7,648 bases of DNA from Candidatus Aenigmatarchaeota archaeon (GCA_003663445.1 QMZZ01000015.1:1-7648), one strand, 5' to 3'. Positions 1-5,494 are shown, numbered from the stretch's first letter. Made by a program: numbers and translations. The notes: generated by a model not told the origin, from the sequence alone.

Positions 1-261
1 ACCTACCACTATCTCGTGCTCCTCCGGCTTGTATACCAGAACCTCGAAATCCACCGGATAGTGAAGGGAGCCATTTCCCGGATAAATTTTAGCCTCGCCG
101 ATTTCTCCCACACCGGTCACAGCGAGGACGACTCCGAGTTGCCTGTCGACAATCCCTTCCCACTTCTCCACCAAGCTCTGTCTTATCGCCTCTTCTTTCG
201 GCAGGTCGAACTTACTGGGATGTACCTTTACCCTGTCATGAACGGTCAAAATTTTATACAT
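1..261 (-). CDS. rpo7: DNA-directed RNA polymerase stalk subunit Rpo7 (RpoE'), N-terminal part
   Basis: This is the first 87 codons of the archaeal counterpart of eukaryotic Rpb7. With Rpo4 it forms the RNA polymerase stalk, which helps open complexes form and binds nascent RNA. Translating the minus strand from the ATG at 261 gives MYKILTVHDRVKVHPSKF, then a run reading LGVVLAVTGVGEIGEAKIYPGNG and later FEVLVYKPEEHEIV. These are the hallmark N-terminal (tip/RNP-like) segments of this family. The C-terminal S1/OB domain lies beyond the window edge; nothing visible suggests truncation. The start is 4 nt after the stop of the small CxxC gene. A purine-rich GGAGGG stretch lies about 13 nt upstream, rather far for a Shine-Dalgarno sequence, and an A-rich box at 281-290 could be a separate promoter. 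It may be co-transcribed with nrdG and the small redox protein. This gene is the main reason for calling the source archaeal. Confidence 0.93.
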   Translation of the reverse strand, partial: MYKILTVHDRVKVHPSKFDLPKEEAIRQSLVEKWEGIVDRQLGVVLAVTGVGEIGEAKIYPGNGSLHYPVDFEVLVYKPEEHEIVVG

Positions 262-265
262 AATC

Positions 266-478
266 TTATTTACCCTCCCTCTTTTTTATCTTTTGGTTCA
301 TTTGCCTTACCAGCTCGTCTATCTGCTTTTCCTCCAGGCCGTGAGCCCTTCCTGCATCCTCGATAGTTTCACCTGCTGCAACCGGACAGCCCAGACAATG
401 GAAGCCGTATTCTGCTAGAAGCTCCACGGCTTCTGGATTTCCTATAAGTTCCCCGATCCTGGTTTTTCTCGTTATCAT
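266..478 (-). CDS. small CxxC redox-disulfide protein (DUF1858 / TIGR03980 type)
   Basis: A 70-aa protein that matches the DUF1858 pattern throughout. It starts MITRKTRIGELI, continues with a helix, then FHCLGCPVAAGETIEDA around residues 26-42, and ends in a helical, Lys-rich tail. The two cysteines, C28 and C31, form the CxxC expected of the hybrid-cluster-protein-associated redox disulfide domain. Such proteins are small, soluble and presumed to be thiol/disulfide or metal-binding; their exact role is generally unknown. The ATG overlaps the nrdG stop as ATGA (475-478) and has a very good ribosome binding site inside nrdG, so translation is probably coupled to nrdG. The placement allows, as inference only, a role as thiol donor for the anaerobic reductase. 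The family call is firm; the function is not. Confidence 0.85.
   Translation of the reverse strand: MITRKTRIGELIGNPEAVELLAEYGFHCLGCPVAAGETIEDAGRAHGLEEKQIDELVRQMNQKIKKREGK
281..290 (-). promoter_or_regulatory. weak TATA-like box upstream of rpo7
   Basis: The minus strand reads GATAAAAAAG, centred about 25 nt before the rpo7 ATG. That is the right distance for a leaderless or near-leaderless archaeal transcript. It lies inside the lysine-rich 3' end of the preceding gene, so the A-run may just reflect Lys codons. Confidence 0.25.
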
Positions 479-1158
479 TCCCTCACCTCAACGAATTTAA
501 AGTATGGCTCGAGCATCTTTTTAAATGCCATAAGCTCTTCGCTTGTAAAGGATTTTTCTTGCTGGAAAGCCGGATCAAGGGTTTTTTCTGGCCTGAACTG
601 CTGGAGAACGTATCTTTCCGAGCCCCTGAGCCATTCAGCGATCTTTAGCAGGTCCTCTTTTGAGTGCAGTTTGGGCAGGACGGTGGTCCTGAACTCATAG
701 GGCTTCCCAGAATTTCTGATAAGTTCCACAGATTTTCGGATAAGGGCCGGGTCTATCTGGCTTCTGGTTATTTCCTGATACCGCTCTAGAGGACCCTTTA
801 TGTCCATAGCTATATAGTCGAGCTTGGGTATGAGCCTCTCAAGCATCTCAGGGTTGCTTCCGTTTGTATCGAGCTTCACCCCGAAACCCAGCTGCTTTAT
901 CTTCTCTACGAGCTCTGGCAGCTTGCTGTGGATGGTCGGCTCCCCTCCTGTTATGCAAACTCCGTCTATCCATCCCTTCCTGTCTTCCAGAAAAGCCAGA
1001 AGCTCGTCTATCGGAATTTCCTGCAGTTCTTCTGGATTCCTGATGAGTTCAGGGTTCTGGCAAAAGGGACATCGAAAGTTGCATCTTTCCAAAAAGATCA
1101 CGGTACATACCTTGTCTGGCCAGTCGATAAAGGATGCCTTCTGAATCCCTCTAATCAT
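475..1158 (-). CDS. nrdG: anaerobic ribonucleoside-triphosphate reductase activating protein (NrdG, long NrdG2-type)
   Basis: A 227-aa radical SAM enzyme that uses a 4Fe-4S cluster and S-adenosylmethionine to install the glycyl radical on NrdD. The N-terminus (GIQKASFIDWPDKVCTVIFL, residues 4-23) is typical of the TIGR02495 family. The cluster motif CxxxCxxC is C26, C30 and C33, within ERCNFRCPFCQNPELI. The SAM-contacting GGEP motif follows at 71-74, then KLDTNGSNP (95-103) and MDIKGP (118-123), as in other members. The length matches the roughly 230-aa type rather than the shorter E. coli NrdG. The start lies 4 nt after the stop of the second FHA gene with no convincing Shine-Dalgarno sequence. 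However, TTTAAAT is centred 26 nt upstream, so it may have its own leaderless promoter. It is separated from nrdD by four unrelated genes, which is unusual. The 3' end overlaps the CxxC gene by 4 nt. Confidence 0.95.
   Translation of the reverse strand: MIRGIQKASFIDWPDKVCTVIFLERCNFRCPFCQNPELIRNPEELQEIPIDELLAFLEDRKGWIDGVCITGGEPTIHSKLPELVEKIKQLGFGVKLDTNGSNPEMLERLIPKLDYIAMDIKGPLERYQEITRSQIDPALIRKSVELIRNSGKPYEFRTTVLPKLHSKEDLLKIAEWLRGSERYVLQQFRPEKTLDPAFQQEKSFTSEELMAFKKMLEPYFKFVEVRE
483..489 (-). promoter_or_regulatory. Shine-Dalgarno site for the CxxC gene
   Basis: The minus strand reads GAGGTGA, then a 4-nt spacer before the ATG at 478. It is complementary to the archaeal 16S rRNA 3' end and fixes this start. 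The site lies within the last codons of nrdG. Confidence 0.75.
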
Positions 1159-1162
1159 CCAT

Positions 1163-2089
1163 TTATTTGCCTTTACTGAAATTTAAAGGTACGGTTGAAA
1201 TAACTATCCTGTTTTTGTAGGTGTTCCCTCCTTCTTTCGGGATCAAAGATCCTAGGTAGATTATGGCATAGTCCTGCTGTTTCACATCAAGGATAACTGG
1301 AAGATGCAGAAGCCTCTGAGTCTCTTCATTCTTGGGATTTGGAGAATATGGGGGGTTGTATATCGTCGAGTTTATCCTGCTATAAACACGCAGGAATCCG
1401 CTTTCTGCCGTCTTTCTGAGGAAACTTAAATATTCTGAGAACTTCTCCGGCTTTATAACTTCCAATTGCGATTCTCTGTCAATACGCCATTCGTTCACAA
1501 GCGTTTTCAGATACTTTTCCATCTTCTCTTTATCGTTTTTAACATCGATAGCTATCATCACACCGTTTGTGCTCGTATCTTCAAAGTAAAGACCAGTCAC
1601 CCCGTCTCTTTCAAGGAAATAAAGGACTCCGTGCTTCCTGCTTATGGCAGGATCGTTAAACCAATCAAGTGGCAGGTCCCTTTCATCATCTTTTATCCAA
1701 AGGTTATCTCTCAGATACTCTCTCAAAAGCGTTTCGTAATCAGCAAGCCCTCTATCGAGATATTGAAGCTTTTCTGTATAAACGCGATTGACCTCCTGCC
1801 TTCTTTCAGAGTTTTCCAAATTCAGATAATCGTTTTCTTCGCTGATCAGGGCATCCTGGGTTCTTCCTATAACGATTTTATTGCTTCTCGCCACCTCTTT
1901 AAGCCTGATCCGGATGGGTTTGAAATCTGAAGCAGGATATGACCAACCCCTCTTGGTAACACAGAATTCGGCATTAATGGGATTCTTGAGGCGGGAGGAA
2001 AAGTAAATATAAAGCTCCTCTTTAGGCCAGGTCAATCTGCCCTCCCTGTAAAGATCCTCTCCTGACTCAATCCGTGTTTTTTCTGCCAT
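1163..2089 (-). CDS. FHA-domain protein 2, with an insertion-split FHA fold
   Basis: A 308-aa cytosolic protein (no signal peptide or membrane helix) with an FHA domain, the phosphothreonine-recognition fold. Residues 72-76 read IVIGR, the start of the fold. The SRxH motif comes only at 150-153 (SRKH), followed by LYFEDTSTNGV (residues 167-177), which contains the canonical TNG phosphopeptide-contact loop. GR and SRxH are normally about 15-20 residues apart; here 73 residues separate them, filled by a charged helical segment (roughly 82-145). The part after about 180 matches nothing I recognise. I chose the ATG at 2089 over the in-frame GTG at 2098 because a GGTGAGG ribosome binding site sits just before the ATG and includes that GTG. 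The gene overlaps the first FHA gene by 23 nt, implying co-translation. It probably binds targets of the adjacent kinase (inference). Confidence 0.82.
   Translation of the reverse strand: MAEKTRIESGEDLYREGRLTWPKEELYIYFSSRLKNPINAEFCVTKRGWSYPASDFKPIRIRLKEVARSNKIVIGRTQDALISEENDYLNLENSERRQEVNRVYTEKLQYLDRGLADYETLLREYLRDNLWIKDDERDLPLDWFNDPAISRKHGVLYFLERDGVTGLYFEDTSTNGVMIAIDVKNDKEKMEKYLKTLVNEWRIDRESQLEVIKPEKFSEYLSFLRKTAESGFLRVYSRINSTIYNPPYSPNPKNEETQRLLHLPVILDVKQQDYAIIYLGSLIPKEGGNTYKNRIVISTVPLNFSKGK
1181..1187 (-). promoter_or_regulatory. TATA-like box for a leaderless nrdG transcript
   Basis: The minus strand reads CCTTTAAATTTC here. The TTTAAAT core is centred 26 nt before the nrdG ATG and there is no good ribosome binding site between them. 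It lies in the last codons of the upstream FHA gene, so coding constraint could also explain it. The same geometry recurs before two other genes in the window. Confidence 0.45.
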
Positions 2090-3131
2090 TTTCCTCACCG
2101 AACCTCTCTGCCCTTATCGGCTCCTTATCGATAGGATAAAGCTCAAGGGCAAGGTAAGAAAAGAATCCTGATCGCTTTTTTTCATGATCAAATCTGAATT
2201 CTTTATGGTCTCGGATTTTTTTTATCATTTCCACCACGCTTTCGTCCTGAAACTTATACGCAATTCTGCCTGGAAGTATATAGGTTATCTGATGCATAAG
2301 ATCGGGATCATTCAGGTTTATTACCACATCACGATCGAGCTCATCAGGTATGTACTCAACTCTTTCACCTTCTCCCCTTAGTCTCATAATCCGGGAAGGA
2401 TACCATCCGAGATGTTCGTAAATTATTCTCCCTTTCTCTTTTTTCAGCATGAAATGAACCCTTGAAACACTTTTATCTTCAGCTGATAATTGAATATCAC
2501 AGCCATAGGATCTCCCGACAGTTATGCCAGGAAGCATAACAGTTTCGAAGTGCTCTAAAAACCATTTTAGAAATTCTTCAGAAACATATTTCCTGATTTC
2601 AAGATTGAGCTTGTTTTTCTTTTCCTTCAATTCTTCTTCAAGATAGTTCTTTTCATTTTTGAAATTTTCAGCAACCCTTGCTTGACCAAATCCCGGTTTC
2701 AAAAGAAATTCGTATTTCCTATTAAGATACCTTAATTTTTCCCAATAGTTTTTGCTGATTTCTTCAAGATCCTTATACGCTTTTTCTTCAGCTTTGAGCC
2801 ATTCGAGAAACCTTTGCTTTTTCTCCCAAAGCTCATCGAGATCTCCATCTTGTAGCACATTTTGGAATAGCTTCTTTTTCTCATACTCCTGCATAAAGTC
2901 TCTCCAATAAATCCTTACTCTTCGAACAAATTCTATTTTCTTCTTTCCATTTTCTTCTTTCTCAACTTTTTCTATAAAAGATTCGGTAGCTATATAACGC
3001 GGAGATAGGGTTTCGCCAAGGGGTTTTCTTCCGAGAGGCAAGCTCTGGGGAAGCTTTTCTGGCCTGTCTATAATCTCTATTTTTTTAAGCTCTTCCCTTT
3101 TCCTGTGTACTTCTGTAGTTTCGGTTTCCAT
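2067..3131 (-). CDS. FHA-domain protein 1, with long charged helical N-terminal region
   Basis: A 354-aa predicted cytosolic protein. Residues 1-50 look flexible. Residues about 50-195 are very rich in Lys, Glu and aromatics and probably form long helices or coiled coil. The FHA domain follows at about 200-295: ITVGRSYGCDIQL (203-215) then SVSRVHFML (221-229), with the GR and SRxH phosphothreonine-contact motifs intact. The usual NG loop is not recognisable; WYPSRIMRLRGE stands roughly where it should be. The extreme N-terminus carries ETTEVHR (residues 4-10), like the phosphorylated ETTSVFR switch of actinobacterial GarA/OdhI. The start is 21 nt after the kinase stop, with no ribosome binding site but a TATA-like ATTTAAAT overlapping that stop. 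The gene is noticeably AT-rich. Neighbours suggest it is a substrate or reader of the kinase (inference). Confidence 0.85.
   Translation of the reverse strand: METETTEVHRKREELKKIEIIDRPEKLPQSLPLGRKPLGETLSPRYIATESFIEKVEKEENGKKKIEFVRRVRIYWRDFMQEYEKKKLFQNVLQDGDLDELWEKKQRFLEWLKAEEKAYKDLEEISKNYWEKLRYLNRKYEFLLKPGFGQARVAENFKNEKNYLEEELKEKKNKLNLEIRKYVSEEFLKWFLEHFETVMLPGITVGRSYGCDIQLSAEDKSVSRVHFMLKKEKGRIIYEHLGWYPSRIMRLRGEGERVEYIPDELDRDVVINLNDPDLMHQITYILPGRIAYKFQDESVVEMIKKIRDHKEFRFDHEKKRSGFFSYLALELYPIDKEPIRAERFGEENGRKNTD
2095..2099 (-). promoter_or_regulatory. Shine-Dalgarno site fixing the FHA 2 start
   Basis: GGTGA on the minus strand followed by a 5-nt spacer (GGAAA) and the ATG at 2089. It lies inside the end of the upstream FHA gene and argues against the alternative GTG start at 2098. 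Confidence 0.75.
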
Positions 3132-3150
3132 ACTACTAAATAGTAAGAAA

Positions 3151-3158
3151 ATTTAAAT
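3151..3158 (-). promoter_or_regulatory. TATA-like box for a leaderless FHA 1 transcript
   Basis: ATTTAAAT is centred about 24 nt before the ATG at 3131 and overlaps the TAA stop of the kinase gene. The 21-nt gap contains no Shine-Dalgarno sequence, so a leaderless internal promoter would explain how this gene starts. The spacing is at the short end of the usual range. Confidence 0.45.
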
Positions 3159-4493
3159 AGTTATCGCTGTTGGTGCGGCAGTACTGGGTCCCTCGAACTC
3201 CTTCCTTCTCCAGCTGTCCAGCTCGTTTGATAGCTCCTTTAACGGCTCGGTATAGTCCTTAATCCCTTGTCTGAGCAGAAAGGTCTCGAGCTTTTCAGCT
3301 ATCAAATCCGCATCCTTCAGCCTCTTTCTTTCATCCTTTTCGAGCATTCCCAAGCACACTTCGTCCAAAATCCTATCATAAACCCATCCCCTTTCCTGAT
3401 AATCCCTTCTGATCCTAGGGTTTATGTAAAGGTTTTCTTCGTACCACCTTTTGATCGGCTTGGGTTTGAAATCGGGGTTTGCTATATTTTTTATATCGCT
3501 TCCGCTTACATCGGTAAAGGGTTTTTCTGAAGTTAGAAGCTCGTAGAAAACGATGCCGAGAGGATAGAAGTCCCTTTTCTCGTCTATCTCTATTTCCTTT
3601 TCGAGCCCGAGCTCCAATCTTGCTTCCTCTGGTGAGTAATAGTTGCTTGTTCCTGCAACCTGAAGTATTCTTTCCCCTGAAAAGCACGCGATTCCCCAAT
3701 CGACTATTTTCGGTTCACCGTCAGGGAAGTTGAGCATAAGATTCCCTGGCTTTATATCCCGGTTGATAACACCTCGAGAATGAGCGTACTTTAGGGCTTG
3801 AGCTATTTTGAGAATTATCGCTGAAGCCTCCGCTGGCTTGAGAGGTCTGGGTCCTGTCCTTATCCTCGGTTCGTATTCCAGGATCGTCCTGAGGTCCATT
3901 CCGTCTACGTATTCTATAATAGCCCATAATCCTTCATACTGTCCGCCTGTTTCTCTGGTTGCGTAAAGGGTTGCGATGCTAGTGTGAGAAAGCATGCTTT
4001 GGATCTCTATCTCTTTTTTGAATTTTTCAGCAATTCCAAAAACCGCCTCTTCTTTGGCTGTTTGCGAGGAAAGATATTTTCCAAAAACCATCCTCACACC
4101 GATCCTTTTGATCCTGTATTCCTCTGCCAGTTTCTGGATGTCCTGAAAACCGAAAATCTGATTTTTTGCAAGCAGCTCTTGGCAGTAGCTCTTTTTCTGC
4201 CTTATCTCGGGAAGCTGGTGCTTTATCCTTCTCAGGGTTTTCGGATTGTAGCTCGGGCTGTTCACATCGCATTCCTCGAGCATAAGAACAGCTGTGTTGT
4301 AGTGATGCTCGGGCTCTGAAATCCTCACCGCTTCTTCCTCGAGCTTTTTTGTCTCCCTTGTCTCCAGAAGCCTTTGAAGGCATTTGTAATTCTCTCCCAT
4401 ACCACCTTGAGAACGCGAAACAGCCAGAACGGTTATATCATCGAAGCTGAAACCCGGCTCTACATAGCTTGACTCTATCTTATAATCAGTCAT
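3153..4493 (-). CDS. divergent Hanks-type (eukaryotic-like) Ser/Thr protein kinase
   Basis: A 446-aa soluble protein with an eukaryotic-like kinase fold and no membrane helix or extracellular sensor. Visible landmarks: GGMGENYK (30-37), like the glycine-rich loop GGMGEVYK; IGVRMV (131-136), where VAxK is expected; KKEIEIQSMLSHTSIATLY (159-177), the alphaC helix with likely Glu161; GVINRDIKPGN (241-251), the catalytic loop; VDWG (264-267) for DFG; SPEE (287-290) for APE; D308 and G313 of subdomain IX; and R391 near the C-lobe end. Asp246, Lys248, Asn251 and Asp265 are kept, so metal binding and phosphotransfer look possible. HRD is NRD, DFG is DWG, and the VAIK Lys appears to be Arg134. About 80 extra residues separate the glycine loop from strand beta3. 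The C-terminus (after about 410) is a short tail. The start overlaps the preceding stop as ATGA, with GGGAGG upstream but only 2 nt of spacing. It could be an active, atypical or pseudo-kinase. Confidence 0.88.
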   Translation of the reverse strand: MTDYKIESSYVEPGFSFDDITVLAVSRSQGGMGENYKCLQRLLETRETKKLEEEAVRISEPEHHYNTAVLMLEECDVNSPSYNPKTLRRIKHQLPEIRQKKSYCQELLAKNQIFGFQDIQKLAEEYRIKRIGVRMVFGKYLSSQTAKEEAVFGIAEKFKKEIEIQSMLSHTSIATLYATRETGGQYEGLWAIIEYVDGMDLRTILEYEPRIRTGPRPLKPAEASAIILKIAQALKYAHSRGVINRDIKPGNLMLNFPDGEPKIVDWGIACFSGERILQVAGTSNYYSPEEARLELGLEKEIEIDEKRDFYPLGIVFYELLTSEKPFTDVSGSDIKNIANPDFKPKPIKRWYEENLYINPRIRRDYQERGWVYDRILDEVCLGMLEKDERKRLKDADLIAEKLETFLLRQGIKDYTEPLKELSNELDSWRRKEFEGPSTAAPTAITI

Positions 4494-5368
4494 ATCCTCC
4501 CTTCCTCAATCGGCGTGATGTAAATCCTGAAATCCTTTGAAAGCTCTTTGGAATAGAAATCTATTTCTTTAGGATTCGGTGGGACCAGAAGGATCCTGAT
4601 CGGATAGTCAGAATCGTGAAGTTCTGTTTTGAGCCTGTTTGCAACCTTTTTCCATTCCTTCTTGAAACCGTCGGCTTTTTCCGGAAGCTGGAGCTCTTCA
4701 AAACCCTCAAGGGTCTGGCGATAGAGCTTTTTCTTCGTCTTTTTTCCCTGAATCCTCTCCTCAGCAATGTATATGGCTGTTTTCCCGGTCACTTCTTCGA
4801 TCCTTTCCCGATTGAAATACTCGGGTTCGGGGTAGTAAACCTGGCTCAGAATTTCCTTTTCAAGTTCTTCCGGCGCTTTTCCGAGAATCGGTCTGTAAGC
4901 CTCCTGGAGAAATCTTTCTGCAAAATCTATCCCTATCTTCAGCTCCTTCCTCATCCTCTCTGCCCATTCCCCGGAAAGCCTCAAACCCAGGTTATCGTAC
5001 AAAAGCTTCCAGAAAGCATTTATCCTTTTCTGCCTTTCATCAAGGGGGAGCCCTGTAGCTTCTGAAAGATATCTCGATAGCATCAGGTAATCACCCCATC
5101 CTATCACAAGGCTATCAGCTTCTTCAAGCTCCTTGATGCTTATCCCTGGCCTGTCAACAGAGATGATAAGGCCCTGTGTGTGACTTTCTGGAACCCATCT
5201 CTGGATCCTTTCAACTACAACCACCTCTTTCAGTCCCCTCTGAACCTTCCTTCCCAGCTTTTCCAACTGCTTTTCAACCCTGCTTCTAGCTTTCCACAAC
5301 CACTCCGTGGTCCTGCTGATCGGGGTGGCGCTGTTCACAGAGTATGGTTCTTCCTTTTTGTCTTTCAT
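4490..5368 (-). CDS. unrecognised 292-aa protein leading the kinase operon
   Basis: I do not recognise a family. The N-terminus (residues 8-22) has several Ser/Thr, including TPISRTTEW. A strongly basic amphipathic stretch follows (about 25-48), then a hydrophobic EVVVVERI strand (48-55) and another around LIISV (67-71). A mixed region (about 75-165) contains LVIGWGDYLMLSRYL and a series of helices. Residues 205-215 are a Lys-rich loop, and the end reads like beta-alpha-beta: IRILLVPPNP (257-266) then FRIYITPIEEG (280-290). There is no signal peptide, clear membrane helix, Cys cluster or nucleotide-binding P-loop. It overlaps the kinase by 4 nt (ATGA), so the two are translationally coupled and probably act together, perhaps as substrate, adaptor or effector (inference). 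No ribosome binding site precedes the ATG, but a well-placed TATA box does, so it probably heads a leaderless transcript. Confidence 0.8.
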   Translation of the reverse strand: MKDKKEEPYSVNSATPISRTTEWLWKARSRVEKQLEKLGRKVQRGLKEVVVVERIQRWVPESHTQGLIISVDRPGISIKELEEADSLVIGWGDYLMLSRYLSEATGLPLDERQKRINAFWKLLYDNLGLRLSGEWAERMRKELKIGIDFAERFLQEAYRPILGKAPEELEKEILSQVYYPEPEYFNRERIEEVTGKTAIYIAEERIQGKKTKKKLYRQTLEGFEELQLPEKADGFKKEWKKVANRLKTELHDSDYPIRILLVPPNPKEIDFYSKELSKDFRIYITPIEEGRI

Positions 5369-5387
5369 AAGAAAACTTTACGGAAAA

Positions 5388-5397
5388 ATTTTTTAAA
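5388..5397 (-). promoter_or_regulatory. archaeal TATA box for the unknown-protein/kinase operon
   Basis: The minus strand reads TTTAAAAAAT, preceded by purine-rich AAGGATATC. The core is centred about 25.5 nt before the ATG at 5368, the expected spacing if transcription begins at or right beside the start codon. No Shine-Dalgarno sequence lies between. It is in non-coding DNA, making it the best promoter candidate in the window. Read on the plus strand, the same tract is TTTTTTAAAG and could also fire rightward, toward the inverted-repeat element at 5417. Confidence 0.6.
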
Positions 5398-5416
5398 GAT
5401 ATCCTTTCTTCCTTCT

Positions 5417-5494
5417 GCCGAGGTAATCCGATGGAGGAAGCAACAAAGCCTATGCTTCAAATTCAGAGAATTCCTGAGAGGGTGTTATCTCGGC
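5417..5494. repeat. 78-nt inverted-repeat element, possible structured RNA
   Basis: GCCGAGGTAA (5417-5426) pairs with TTATCTCGGC (5485-5494): ten pairs on the plus strand if one G-U is allowed, or nine plus an A-C mismatch on the minus strand. Inside are two smaller hairpins: GAAGCA/TGCTTC (5437-5442 with 5453-5458) and AATTC/GAATT (5460-5464 with 5468-5472). The better pairing on the plus strand favours a plus-strand RNA. A TATA-like tract is centred about 22 nt upstream of 5417, and a T5 run at 5519-5523 could end the transcript. It is tRNA-sized but has no T-loop or D-arm consensus. The inverted repeat is visible; that it is an RNA gene, or alternatively an operator, is inference. Confidence 0.4.

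Noticed and set aside
2067..2098. GTG start at 2098 for FHA protein 2
   Set aside because: The GTG is itself part of the GGTGAGG ribosome binding site that sits 5 nt before the ATG at 2089.
4404..4451. PP2C phosphatase remnant at the kinase N-terminus
   Set aside because: DDITVLAVS resembles the last strand of PP2C proteins, but nothing upstream in the protein or in the preceding gene shows other PP2C motifs, and the stretch fits better as the strand before the glycine loop.
5417..5494. A tRNA gene in the intergenic region
   Set aside because: The 78-nt length, a 7-pair terminal stem and TA at positions 8-9 are suggestive, but neither strand has the GGTTCRA T-loop before the 3' stem or a D-arm consensus.
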